Part shown: in pieces, positions 11,471 to 22,766 of the stretch
Numbering within the stretch: the first letter of the stretch is position 1
How the letters are laid out: every line of letters starts with the position of its first letter
NCBI GenBank assembly: GCA_028564705.1
Contig: JAPXFQ010001019.1
Span: forward strand, 434,001-498,000
DNA: 64,000 nucleotides
Direction: 5' to 3'
DNA from: Apricaphanius iberus
Lineage: Eukaryota; Chordata; Actinopteri; Cyprinodontiformes; Aphaniidae
Position numbers and translations under genes: made by a program
Notes under the pieces: model-generated
Databases searched by the model: none
The model's input: the letters and a program-made list of their open reading frames with translations, nothing else
What the model was told of the DNA's origin: nothing

Positions 11471-12210
11471 GTAAGAGATGCATCGGCTTGCGAAAATGGC
11501 GTTAGCTTTAGCAGCGCTAGCTTTAGAGTGTTCCATTCTCCAAGGTTCCACGATATTTAATATTGTGTATTTAACCAGTAATTTTCCGACCTGAAGCAAA
11601 CTTTAGCTACCGTTTCTACCAGACAACGTTTAAACAATCAATTATTTCGCTTACTCGTTTGTATGTTTAGCTATTGTCAACCAAAAGTGATACAATGTAA
11701 CATATGTGGCCGTTGTAGACACAAATCCTATGTAATATTTTTGTTTAGAGATAATATAGTCAAATATATGGGCCAGATCAATATCGAGTTTATCTTGGTA
11801 CTGTTTACGAGGTGAGCATGTTATGTGTTTTTTACTGTACACAGTCGATATTGTGTTTGCAAATAGTAAAAAAAAAATCAACACTATTTCCCTCACAGCG
11901 GCGCTAAAAGCTAACGGACAATAACAATGGGGTATGGGATCGTGTCGTCATCACCTAGTGCCGCCGCCATGTTGGATGCATCCTTGTTGCTGAGACAACA
12001 GCTCTTGCCACTTAATTTAAGCTATTCGAAATACTATTATTACTCAACCATGGTAAATCGTTACCATGTTGTTGGGTGCAATAGATGATTGCAAGGGAAA
12101 GAACTTACAAACTTCACAGTTTTCCTGCTTGGAGGTATAATCACGGAGTATCTGAAAAACAGTGTAGTCGGCTTGCTTGTACAACCTACTTTAAGCCTAG
12201 TTTCTTCTGC
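11471..12210. other. kat7 intron 1, proximal unique part
   Basis: About 740 bases without a recognisable repeat or open frame. A YY1-like CCGCCGCCATGTTGG lies at 11961-11974. The remainder is A/T-rich. The next repeat starts at 12219. Confidence 0.4.
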
Positions 12211-13032
12211 GTTTTGACCATAGACTGTAAAAAAGAAATAGACAGCGCCTCCTCACTCCTCCCCGTTTACCAGAATGACACACTTTCACGGGGGAATTCA
12301 TGGCGGATTCACAGACGACTCCTCCCCAGCTCTGACGAAGCATGTTCCTAAAAAGGCCTTGGGGGGGGTCTTCACTGTAGACTCTGCCCTCGCGGGGCAT
12401 GTATGGGCATGTAGTGCGGTCGTAATCACGCCCATTCTGCTCCCGCGTCTTTAGCTCTGATGCTAAACTTGTCTCGGCCCCCTCATTAATTGTGCAAGAT
12501 TTAAAAAAATGATCTTACAAAAACCAGCCTGGTGCCCAGGTTTTTTATGAGCCCAGCATTATCTCAGAATATGTAGCCATAGAAAGTTTTAAAAAAATGG
12601 GCACCAGACATTAAAGTTGTTTTTAACGTATCTAAAGTCCAATGCTTTTCAATGGGGGCCTAGCGGCCAAATGGAGGTACTACAGCAATGGAGCAGCAAT
12701 GGCGGCCTCCATGGTATGCGGTCACAAAGGAGAGTGGCCAGCGGCCATTGGTTTTGACCAAGGGGCAAACTCTGCCCGCAGAAAGTGAAGCCAACCCGGA
12801 AGTGTCAAAAATTGCAGTTTGGCCCTCAACCGCTGGGGGCTGGCTCCAAAAAGGAGCAATTTCCCATTGACTCCCGTGTTAAAAAGGCCAACTTTACAGC
12901 AAAAATAAACATGTTTACAGCCTGGTTCAAAAAACCATTTTAGGTTAGATAGTTCAGGTTTACTATCATGACAACTCTGAGGGGGGTGAATTTATTTCTA
13001 ACTTCTCCGTTTATTTGTAATTTATCGTGAAA

Positions 13033-13246
13033 TGGTCCTGGGGAGCCAATGTCCTGCAGGTTCTAGGTGCATGCCCCCTCTAACGCAGCTGAATCCAATG
13101 AATTACTCACTAGCAGGCCCTTTTCAAACTTGATGGCATGCTGCAGAGGTGATTCTATTATTTGATTCAGCTGTGTTGGAGCAGAGTTGCATCTTAAACC
13201 TTCTGGACGGTAGCTCTCCAGGACCAGGGTTGGAGACCCCTGGTCT
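13033..13246. repeat. Nested MITE (AGGGGTCTCCAACCCTGG family)
   Basis: Present in the + copy of the CATAGACTG element and absent at the same place in the copy at 43892-45306, so it inserted later. The ends are roughly inverted: GGTCCTGGGGAGCC on the left and GGCTCTCC-like words before CCAGGGTTGGAGACCCCTG on the right. The CAGGGGTCTCCAA-type terminus is common in fish genomes. Confidence 0.6.
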
Positions 13247-13546
13247 AGGCCAACGCTGGTGGCTAATGCTGGCTAACTGTGGCTAATAGCTTGCTCCGTA
13301 GTCTGCTGTCCCCCTCTGCTTGCGGTGAAGCTCTTCACAGCCTGGGACTAACGTAAAGACTTCAGTCATTTGGTGTTTATGATCTCTACTATCAGTTGCC
13401 TCTGCAGTTTTTATTCGGTTTTGGATGTTAATCTGCAATTATTGGACAAAGACGGCTTGCTGTGGTGTTGATTACAGTAACAGACTGTCAAAGAAGTTTA
13501 TGTTTTGGGGGGAGGCTTCATACCAGCTGAAGCTTCACAAGCTGTG

Positions 13547-13903
13547 GGGGGGTTCTGTCAGGTGGCCGAGAGGAATGCTGTTCTGGTCGGAGCTTTTATC
13601 TCTTTCTACACGCGAGTTGGAGCAGGCGATCGGTCGGGTAGCAGCAGAGCAGCAACGTCGGCAGGACCGGGACGCCGCGGCAGACCCGGTCAGGTAGAGC
13701 ACCTCGAGACTCAAGAGCGGGAGACGGTTACATCAGGCTGGGGGTTCTGTCAGGTGGCCGAGAGGAATGCTGTTCTGGTCGGAGCTTTTATTTCTTTCTA
13801 CACGCCAGTTGGAGCAGGCGATCGGTCGGGTAACAGTAGAGAAGCAAAGTCGGCAGGACCGATAAAACGCAGCATCCAGAGCGGGAGACGGCTAGATCAG
13901 GCT
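13547..13903 (+). repeat. Internal tandem duplication, two units of about 165-193 bp
   Basis: Unit 1 starts at 13547 and unit 2 at about 13740. Both begin GGGGGTTCTGTCAGGTGGCC and contain GGAATGCTGTTCTGGTCGGA, GGAGCAGGCGATCGGTCGGG and GAGCGGGAGACGG. The related copy at 44500-44760 has a single unit. The duplication opens an apparent 167-residue frame (13505-14008), which I regard as fortuitous. Confidence 0.75.
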
Positions 13904-14554
13904 GGAAGACTACAGAGTCGGACTCTAGACAGACTGGATGATCGCTGGTTACATCAATACTGGTGTGAGGAACACAGCTGGAGACATGAACTAATGGAAG
14001 AGATGTGAGCTGAGTCAAAAGCAGTTTTTTTTTTTTTGGAGAGAATCTGAGTTTTCATGATGATTTTGTAACTGCTTTTTGCTGGATGTGTTGTTAAGAT
14101 GAGCCCGTCCATGTCCTCACCCTCCACCGATGGTAATGCATATAACACCATATGAAGCCGTATTGACCCGACCCATTTGGGTCTTATTATATCGATATGT
14201 TTTCTCTAGTCGAGATGTTTCTGGGTCTAAAGTGATCGTTGTTGAAAAGCTGGATAAAAGTCTCTGAACCGCGGTCTTCTGGCTGAAACCAGCTGCAGCC
14301 TACGTTAGCTTCAGTCAGCTCCTGACTAGCTTCTAGCTATGTCGTCTTGGAGCGTTAACCCATCCGCCGCACAGCGCCACTATCAGCTCCTCCTCTTTGC
14401 CCATTTTTGGAGTTTCTGAGAGCGACGAGGCAAGTGACGTGGACAAGATGGCGGCGGTGGGAACCGCCCAATTGTTTTCATTTTTGCTCTTCAGAAACGG
14501 ATGGGTGATGTCAACGAAGGTTTGTCTATAATATATACAGTCTATGATTTTGAT

Positions 14555-16078
14555 AGATTGACGGATTGACGCTATGGCATTTTCCATCAACGCAAGGGCT
14601 CTCCGTCACCTATGCGAGGACGCGCGAAGTACAGGCCCGAATTTTAACAATCCGCAGATGGAGAGCGTATGCATCTTACTGGTCGGTTTCAGTAACAATC
14701 AGAGATTGCTTCACCAGAACGTGGTATTATAGTCGCTGTAATCAATAGTTAATGCAGCGTTTGGCCACTGCATACTTTATATTGAAAGGATAATTTATCT
14801 ACTCTGTTCTTTTGGCAATTTTGAACACAATGAGTTGTAGGAAAACAACAAAAAATGTTGCTGTGTTTTGTTTCCATGTGTTTCTAGAGTATGCTATAAG
14901 CCGCACGTCTAGTAAAAAGCTTTACAGTTTAATCAAGACTTACTTTCTGTCGTTCATTGCTCCTTGAGGAAGAAATGCGTTCACAAGCCTAGAAAAAAAA
15001 CAGAAGTGGCGCTGTGATAGTAGGCAGAGACTCCATGAAAGCAAATATGGTCAAGCAAATGTGAAAAAAGAATAAAGAATGGAGTGGAAGAGCGGAGTAC
15101 TATAAACAGAAAACGTCTCCGTCAATACGTCTGAGTGCAAATTTGCGGTCGGAGAAGCATAAACTGGGCTTACCCCGGACTGCAGTACGCATATAGGGGC
15201 GGGGCAAAAAACCCATATCAAGCATAACAATGCTAGTTAAATGAAATAGATGCCTTTTTTTCTATCACGTGTTCCCAAGGGAGTAGGTTTGATTTTGAGA
15301 TTGGTGGGGATACAAAACTTCTCCAAGGCAGCACTCTTGAAAGTTGAAGTTTTTTGTATTAGCAATCAGGATTTCACATTATGCTTATGTTATAGGTTAA
15401 AGTAACTAATGAAAGACAAGAAGGCAACCGTATAGTAACTACTGTAAACACATACACACTAGTAATACATGATGAGGCCTCTTATATAAGGCTCTGATTT
15501 TAAGGCCACATGGGGGAATCATTGTTATTCACATCATCATCATCATACTAAAATAACAGAAATTGAGAACTATAAACTAAAAAAACTGATGCTTCTGGGT
15601 GCAGACTTTCTGACTAAGAAGTATAACCTAGGCTTAAGATGACCAAAAAACCTTCCAGAGTATCCCAGTGTTGATGTGTGTTTCTTTCCTTCAACCGCGA
15701 CATGTATACCAATATATACCTAGGCTACACATGCATACTGTTAGGCTAATGTGGGCACACTGAAACACAGCACAGGTTCTTCTTCTACACTTCTATGGGA
15801 TGACAATTTTCATTGTGTTAGTAGGAAAATCAGCAAATGAAATGTATATCTTTCATTCAGATTAGTCACCATCGCTACATTTTGGCCACATTTGTGACAG
15901 ATCGGCCACACCTCCTGCCTCTCTGTACTGTGTGTATATATGTGTGTGTTTCTATATATATAAATATTTAAAGTGCTTCACCTGTCATTTTGTTATGCTT
16001 CAAACAAATTTAACTAAGATTTAAATTAATTCATTTTTCAAACACTTCCTTATAACATAACTAAGTTTGTAAGTAGAG
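14555..16078. other. kat7 intron 1 sequence, nothing recognised
   Basis: No gene-like frame. A few simple repeats occur: (ATC)n at about 15532-15547 and a TG/TA-rich patch at about 15930-15970. At 16079 a GGCTGACCGATATGG word marks a remnant of the GGGCCCGACCGATAT-type repeat also seen at 22697 and 24083. Confidence 0.4.
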
Positions 16079-16224
16079 GCTGACCGATATGGTTTTTTTA
16101 AAGGCAGATACCTATTTGTAAAAAATTTAGTCACCGATAGGTGATATCTAAAGCCGATTATTTAGATCGATATCCAAGGCAGATATATATATATTTAGCG
16201 GCATATTGATTGTATTGTACTATA

Positions 16225-16346
16225 ATGAAAAAATGAAGGGAGAGTTCTTTTTTTTTTTTTACTTTTGTATGGACCCCTTTTTTTTCCTATTGCACCACAC
16301 TTCTATCAATTGATAGATATTGCTATCGAATTATCGTCCAGCCCTA
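16225..16346 (-). repeat. Terminal fragment of the TAGGGCTGGACGATA hAT MITE family
   Basis: Its right end TATCGTCCAGCCCTA is the reverse complement of the left ends of the elements at 22767 and 27055, and the subterminal words also agree. The Harbinger element at 16348 inserted exactly at its outer edge: the TAA target (16345-16347) overlaps its last two bases. Confidence 0.65.
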
Positions 16347-16741
16347 ACCCCTAATTTACACCCGGAGTGTCTGGAGGGCATCACAGCAGCGGCACGGTTT
16401 TGTTTCCTCCTTCACGGCGTGCAATCCCTACCGGGAGCGTCTATGAAGCGGTACAGCAGGAGTACGGCCCTCGCAGAGCTCACAAAATCACGCGAGAATT
16501 GCGAGATCTCGTGTGATTTCGTCCTAACGGCCGGTATGGAAAATAGAGGTAAGTTAATGATTTTCTCTTTTAGTTTTTAATTGTTTAAAGTCCGATCAGG
16601 GACATATGGTTAATGTAAATACAATCATATTAAAAATGACTTTTTTTTTATGTTTTACAAATAGTTTGTAGAAGGAGAGCACTAGATCTGCTCCTCTTCC
16701 TTCGCCTGTAAAGAGGCAGGAGGCGAGGGAGGCGGATTTGG

Positions 16742-19570
16742 GTGCATCCGCTTAACCAGCGCCGCAGGCAACCGGGGGACTACTACCACCTAGTGGACGA
16801 ATTGAGGATGGACAACCAACGTCACCATCAATATTTTAGGATGAGTGCAGAAAAGATGGATGAACTTCTTTCGCTTATTGGCCCTGAACTGAATAGGCAG
16901 TCGACTAACTACAGAGCTGCTATAGAGCCCAAACAGAGACTGGCTGTTGCTCTCAGGTAAGCATTAAAAAAAATCACAGACGAAAACTATAAAACTGTTT
17001 TATTGTAACATTAAATTTAAATTCCTGTATCTTAAATGTATGAGAAAAGGTATTAAACTTGTAAGAAAGGTCTAAAAATAAATATAGTTAGAAATATACA
17101 AATGGTAAAAACTTGAACAAGAACAACAAACAAAATGTGCAGTGTAAAGCAAAAAAGGAAATCATAGAAACCATTCTGTACATTGCTTTAAATTAAAAGC
17201 TTGTAAAATGGCCTCCCCCAGGGTTTTGGTCCTCCAACTCTCCCTGACTTGAGGATAACATCTGTATAAATGGTCCTGTTGGTGTTGAAATGTTGTGCTG
17301 TGGGGGGCTAAATGGGCTGAAAGGTGTTGATCGTGTTGCCTGACAATAGTATCCTGAGTTGGAAGGTGTTGATCGTGTGGCCTGACTGTCATATCCTGTG
17401 TTGGTTACTGAATGTAGTGTTGGTTGTGCTGGTTGACAACCAGATGTATTTAAAGATGGAGCACTTGACTCTGTCCCTGTCTCAATATTGTGCAGTGTAT
17501 TTAAAATACTTTGGCCTGTTTCCTCTGGACGTTATCCAGCCTGTGCAGAATTGGCACAAGACTTAGTGCAAAATACTATGATTCGTCCAGGGCATCTTTG
17601 GGCTTGTGTGGTTCGGGTGGTGGTGCCTTTAACATGGAGACCAGTTGTTCCTCAAGGCTAGGTGTTGATCCAGGGTTTCTTCTGCAGTCGGTGGTGCTAC
17701 GTGGCCTTGAAATCCCTTCCCTGGAGCTTCGGGACCTAGACTAATCCTCTTTCAGCAGAGGTTGATTCTTCTGACTGGACTGAATCTGCGATGATGTCTG
17801 TCGTGAAATCAGTGGTGTAGTGGGGGCCTCCTGAAATCCTGACTCTGATGATGGAGTATCGAATCGCTCCTCCTCCACATCAGCAGATGCTGGTTGCCGC
17901 AAGTTGCCTCTTGCACTATGTAAAAATTTATTTCAGTTATCAACATAAGCAAAATAGGATAACAGTGTTGTAATTTAATTACCAGATGTATAAACAATTT
18001 GACCGTGCTGCAGTGATTACAAATGTGATTGTGACATGATTAACATCTTTAATAGGTGTCACTTCTAAAAACGGTTAGGGTTATTGTAAACTTTTCATCG
18101 TAAATCTCAGTTATTTACAGTCTTAATATATTTTTTACCTTATAGTTAATTCTATGCACGTGTTTAATGTACAAAAAACATGCATGTTTTGGTAAATTTC
18201 TGAAATCTCTGTTCTACATATTTTGAATTTGTTACAAAACACAGTATTTAAATTCTTTTGATGATCATCCACTGTACAGTAGGTATTCTTAATTCTGTGT
18301 TAATATATTTTTAGTTTTGCATAAGTGGGCGGTTACAACCAATCTATATGCATAGATTGGTTGTAACTTTGCTTCTTTTGACCTGATTTTCCCTACTCAG
18401 TGATAAAAGGTTGTTATTGTTAAGATCACATGCTCTGAACACTTCACACATACCTTCTTGGCTGCAGATGTGGTTGAAGGAAGGACATAATTTCAGCATA
18501 TTTCCATGCCCTCTGTGTCCCACCAGCCAACCCGCTGGGCAAATAACTTTTCTTCTTGCTTTGAACATAAGCATCTCGCAGTGTTTTCCATCTGGCTATG
18601 CACAGTTCAACTACAAACAAAGAAGACACATTTTAACATATTTTGAAATGTAACTTATCCCCATCTTTGCTTTTACAGGTACTTGGCCTAGAGGGACTCG
18701 CTGATTAGCCTTGCTTTTAGCTATCGCCTGGGACATACAACAGTTCCAAACTCGGTCCACATGGTGTTTGCAGCAATTGAAAACATAATGATTGAGAGAT
18801 TCCTACCCATTCCTACAGCAAACACATGGAAAGAGGTGGCAAAAGGCTTCTGGGAAAAGCGGAACTTTCCAAACTGCCTGGGGGCTATTGATGGAAAGCA
18901 TGTAGCTATTCAAGCTACATGCTTGGTCTGGGAATCAGTACTTCAATTATAAAAATACATTTTCCATAGTGCTTTTAGCACTAGTGGATGCTGACTGCAG
19001 ATTCCGGGTGATTCAGGTTGGAGATTTCGGAAGAACCAGCAATGGCGGTGTCTATGCTAGAGCTGACTTGGGAAGAGGTATGGAGGAAGGAACTCTGCGT
19101 GTGCCACCCAGTGCCCCTCTACCTGGTGTCCCCCACCTTGGTGACATCCCGTTTACCAGGACATCCCCCTTCCTACTCAAGACATATCTCATGAGGCCTT
19201 ACCCCAGACAAAATCTAACTCAAAAGAGGAAGGTATTAAACTACAAACTCTCCAGAGCGAGGATGGTGGTCGAGAATGCATGTGCCATCTTGGCCTCCAG
19301 GTGGCGGATTTTTTATAGAAAAATAAATTACTCCCACAACATGTGGACAGTGTTGTAATAGCAGCTTGCATCCTACACAGCTTCCTGCTTTTCCCGACAG
19401 ACAACGTGAGGATGCTAAATGAAGCAGAGCAGGAAGGGCAAAGGATGGCCCCTGTTCGAAACATGGGTGGCAACAGAGCAGGAAGAGCAGCCTGTGATGT
19501 CAGGGAGGTTTTCAACACCTTCTTCAATTCACCTGAAGGCCGCGTGTCCTGGCAGAACCAGATGGTTTGA
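16742..19570 (+). pseudogene. Harbinger (PIF/HARBI1-like) transposase, two exons, broken
   Basis: Exon 1 ends at 16956 (CTCAG|GTAAGC) and codes the N-terminal helix region (VHPLNQRRRQPGDYYHLVDE, YFRMSAEKMDELLSLIGPEL). Exon 2 starts at 18679 after TTTTACAG; the split Arg codon joins correctly. It holds the catalytic core: LGAIDGKHV (first Asp), LLALVDADCRF (second Asp) and SRARMVVENACAILASRWRIF (Glu), all three residues intact, ending at the TGA of 19568-19570. Damage: an in-frame TAG near 18689, a one-base shift near 18932 and another shift near 19340. An ATG start is not evident because a stop lies just upstream of the conserved WVHPLN region. The intron contains two exons of the - strand MADF gene. 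HARBI1-type proteins cut and paste the element with help from the MADF partner. Confidence 0.85.
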
Positions 19571-20676
19571 AGCTGGGTCCATCTGAAGTTTATTGTGGAC
19601 TATTGTCCTAAAACCCTTTGTACATATAGTAAATAGTTTTGTCACTTTGGTATTGTATTACTGGTTAACATGCTATTCACTTAAAACTGTCAATTATATT
19701 CCTTTTTCTTTTAAATGTAACTGTGGTAAATTTTGGTGTATTTTATTAAATTAAACATTGTTATGAGATGCTTATAAAAACCTGTGGTGGCCTTCTGTTG
19801 ATGCCCCTATTTACCTTAGTATAACTACAGGCAGAGATAGCAAGTTCAATAAAAAATGAATGGTAAACGAGTAATTTCAGCAACAACATACATAACTTTA
19901 TAAAAATGTCTGAAAAACAGATTTCAGGTCCATATGTAATTTATTTCCAAAACAATTTCTCACTCTGGGACAAATAAACACATTCTTGATTCTTGAATTT
20001 CAATAAAATCTAAGTAACTTCTTTCAAACGGTATCTAAGACAGAGTATTAAGGCCATTAAACTCAGAAATTCTAAATAAACTAAAAAAAAAATGTAATTA
20101 AAGACAGACATTTTGCAATCTAAACTATTCTTTTTCTGATAATTTTAAGAGTATTTTTCTTGCAATTTCCTAACCTCTTTCAGAAAATTTTTGTTTAGGT
20201 AGCAAAAATGTCTACCTTTAATTACAAAGAAATTCCTAGATATCTCTAGCAAAAGTTCAACTTTTCTGCATCAGATAATTTCTGAGTTTTTTTTTCCTGT
20301 CAAATTTCTTAAGTTAATCTCAGAATTTCCGATTTTTAACACACAATTTTACTTGTTCTTGACACAGAATTTTCAAGTTTTTTCTTAAAAATATGTGAAT
20401 ACAATCTCAGAATTTATGAGTATTGTTTTGGGGAAATTTACTCAAAAATATTTGTATTTTGTTTACAATGACCCTAATATTCCGTCGTAGGTATCACAAC
20501 AAGGCTCTCCTCTGTATAAAAAAAAGACAAATGTTTTTATACTTACCATCTATTCCCATTACCCTGGGCATTTCTGTCCACGCCATCTCCTTTTTGGTGT
20601 TGTCCTTGTAGAAAGGATATGTAGTGTCATAAATGACTTTGTAATTTTGTACTGCTAGGATAAGTTTTTTTGTCAT
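17501..20676 (-). pseudogene. Harbinger accessory protein, MADF-BESS type, three exons, two stops
   Basis: Exon 1 (20676-20547) codes MTKKLILAVQNYKVIYDTTY followed by PFYKDNTKKEMAWTEMPRVM, the first half of a MADF domain, ending in donor GTAAGT. Exon 2 (18610-18454) follows acceptor TTTGTAG, completes a split Val codon, and codes the second half (ARWKTLRDAYVQSKKK, WKYAEIMSFLQPHLQP), ending in GTATGT. Exon 3 (17915-17501) restores a split Ser codon and codes a Ser/Gln-rich linker and a C-terminal FALSLVPILHRLDNVQRKQA, a BESS-like motif. All three phases agree. Only two TAG codons (17743-17741 and 17578-17576) break it. In Harbinger elements the Myb/MADF protein binds DNA and brings the transposase to the nucleus and TIRs. 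Exons 2 and 3 lie in the transposase intron. Confidence 0.75.
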
Positions 20677-20961
20677 CCATGCTGGAAAAAAACACAAAAT
20701 AGTCTCTCCCTATGTGTGTGTAAAACGTAACATTCACAGAGTTAAGCTAGCGCTAATCTTCTCGTGTATTTTATTTTGAAATTTAACGGAAGGGTTACAC
20801 AGGAAGGGTGGGTCTTTTTCCTTTTTAGCCCGTTTTTCCTCCGCAACTTGATGTGTTGTGAAAGCGGTGCGTGTCACAAATAGAGCTCGATCCTATCTTT
20901 AGCGGTGCGGCACGGTAGGACGCCTCCGAGATGCGGAGGAAACGACCTGCGGTCTAAATTT

Positions 20962-22113
20962 AAGCTTGGTTTATGCTTGCCGCATGAACATTTCGCGCGG
21001 AAACGAGACGAGCGGAACCGGCCGAGACGCCTTCGAGCAGCGTTTATACTTTCTGCAGCTTGTCCCTGCTGAGAGCCAATATTCTTGATGACTGTAGGGG
21101 GCGGCGTAGGGCTCTACGGCATGCATACAACACTACACCATAGTAGAAGTAGTAATCACTGTTGTTTACAAGATGTTGACACCCGTAGGTTTAAACAAAG
21201 CAGAACTTTGATGCTGTTTACTTAGGAAAAAAGACGAAAAAGGAGACTGTCCTCTCGTCCATTAAAACACAGTTGTTCACAGTGCTTTCTATTGGCCGAA
21301 TCATAAAGATGTCTATTTACGAACCTCCAGCAATATGAGCTCTTGCCAGTCCGCCATGTTTTTCTGCGCGGGACTGTCTGCGTAGTTACAAATCTTCCTA
21401 GGTGCGCGGTGCGGAAATTTTAGAGCGGGAGGAGGCCTAGCGGAGAGGCGTGGTTGCTCAAATGACGGAATTTGGCCGCGTGGAGCCATGCGGACCTCGT
21501 AGACGCAGCAAGCATAAACCAAGCGTAACTATTAGAGTAACGTGGTTTCTATTTGCTTTGTAAAGCTTGGTTTATGCTTGCCGCGTCCGCGAGGTCCGCA
21601 CGGCTCCAAGCGGTCAAATTACGTCATTTGAGCAACAACGCCTCTCCGCGCGGCCTCCTCCCACCCCAAAATTTCCGCACCACGCACCTAGGAAACTTTG
21701 TAAGTACGCGGAAAAACATGGCAGACTGGCAAGAGCTCATATTGCCGGAGGTTCGTAAATAGACATCTTTATGATTCGGCCGATAGAGAGCACTGTGATC
21801 AACTGTGTTTTAATGGAAGAGAGGACAGTCTCCTTTTTCGTCTTTTTTCCTAAGTAAACAACATAAAAGTTCTGCTTTGTTTAAGCTCACGTGTATCACC
21901 ATCTTGTAAACAACAGTGATTACTACTTCTACTATGGTGTAGTGTTGTATGCATGCCGTAGAGCCCTACGCTGCCCCCTACAGTCGTCAAGAATATTGGC
22001 TCTCAGCAGGGACAAGATGCAAAAAGTATTAACGCTGCTCGAAGGCGTCTCGGCCAGTTCCGCTCGTCTCGTTTCCGCACGGAATGTTCATGCGGCAAGC
22101 ATAAACCAAGCTT
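20962..22113. repeat. 1.15-kb palindrome: two inverted MITE copies
   Basis: The left copy (20962-21524) and right copy (21563-22113) are inverted over their whole length with about 38 bases between them. Each has AAGCTTGGTTTATGCTTGCC at its outer end and GCAAGCATAAACCAAGC at its inner end. Corresponding words such as GAGAGCCAATATTCTTGATG, ACACTACACCATAGTAGAAG and AGGAGACTGTCCTCTC occur in both arms in opposite orientation. The arms are very similar, with differences scattered singly. Both sit inside the Harbinger element, between the MADF gene's 5' side and the right TIR. Confidence 0.85.
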
Positions 22114-22169
22114 TAGCTACGCTGCTGCTGTGACGTCCTCCAGACACCCCGGGTGTAAATTAGGGGTAA

Positions 22170-22766
22170 TACGGCAGTAGCGTAATATCACCTGAACACT
22201 TTGGAACACATTCTTAAAAGTACATGTGAATTGTATTAGCACTAAATGTTATTAAAAATGGTAGAACGCACTTTAACCTACTTTTGGCCGAATTACCCTG
22301 TCTGTCCAGAACCCATCCATTTGAAAAATGCACACAAGATTACAACAAGCTGTTGCTTTGTAACTATTCTGAAGTGTTAAGTGCTCACACCACAAACAAG
22401 ATAGATGAACATGTTTGTTATGCAGAGCTACGGCAGTGATAAGTCGTCGTCTGTACTCCTGTCTTTAGTGGATATTTTGTATGGGTTCAAGCTGTTTAAA
22501 ATGCAAAATATTGTCCATATACTGCCATGTTCCTGGCTTCTATTTTTAGCCTACCTGTGTATATTCCCTGCACTTTTCGAGATTTTAAACATGCTGTATA
22601 TTAATTTCTTTCTCCAACTTTGCTTCTCCTGCAATTTATTGTTTGTTTCTATGGTCAATCTAGGATTTATTTACACTCATGAGGCTGTCAACATTAGGGC
22701 CCGAGCGAGATATCACCGGCTGATATTATCGGCTGATATGGGGGTCATGGATAGTATCGGTTATCG
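22170..22766. other. kat7 intron 1, between Harbinger and hAT elements
   Basis: A 125-codon frame (22405-22782) rich in Leu, Phe and Ile exists but has no recognisable domain and no codon-use sign of selection. I do not call it a gene. A remnant starting AGGGCCCGAGCGAGATATC at 22697 belongs to the repeat type seen at 24083. Confidence 0.35.

Larger units (their letters stand above)
12219..14546 (+). mobile_element. 2.3-kb non-autonomous DNA element with CATAGACTGTA ends
   Basis: The left end reads CATAGACTGTAAAAAAGAAA. The right end, reverse-complemented, reads CATAGACTGTATATATTATA, so the ends are inverted. Flanks GTTTTGAC (12211-12218) and ATTTTGAT (14547-14554) match at 6 of 8 positions and could be an aged 8-bp duplication. 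No transposase domain is seen. Other copies lie at 10786 (left part, same strand) and 43892 (opposite strand). It carries a nested MITE (13033-13246) and an internal tandem duplication (13547-13903). Superfamily not determined; the 8-bp spacing would suit hAT. Confidence 0.65.
16348..22166 (+). mobile_element. PIF/Harbinger DNA transposon, 5.8 kb, two-gene
   Basis: Terminal inverted repeats CCCCTAATTTACACCCGG (left) and CCGGGTGTAAATTAGGGG (right) continue for about 45 bases with few mismatches (GTGTCTGGAGGGCATCAC against GTGTCTGGAGGACGTCAC). TAA duplications flank at 16345-16347 and 22167-22169. Inside are the two genes diagnostic of the superfamily: a DDE transposase on + and a MADF (Myb/SANT-like) protein on -. 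A 1.15-kb palindrome of two MITE copies occupies the right part (20962-22113). It lies in intron 1 of kat7. Both genes carry stops or frameshifts, so this copy is unlikely to be autonomous now, but it is recent enough for splice sites and TIRs to be intact. Confidence 0.9.

Noticed and set aside
13505..14008. 167-codon frame across the duplicated unit of the CATAGACTG element
   Set aside because: The frame exists because a stop-poor unit is duplicated. The related copy at 44500 does not preserve it.
21553..21762. Pair of frames in the palindrome that encode similar peptides from both arms
   Set aside because: Similarity is due to the inverted MITE copies, and no protein family is recognisable.
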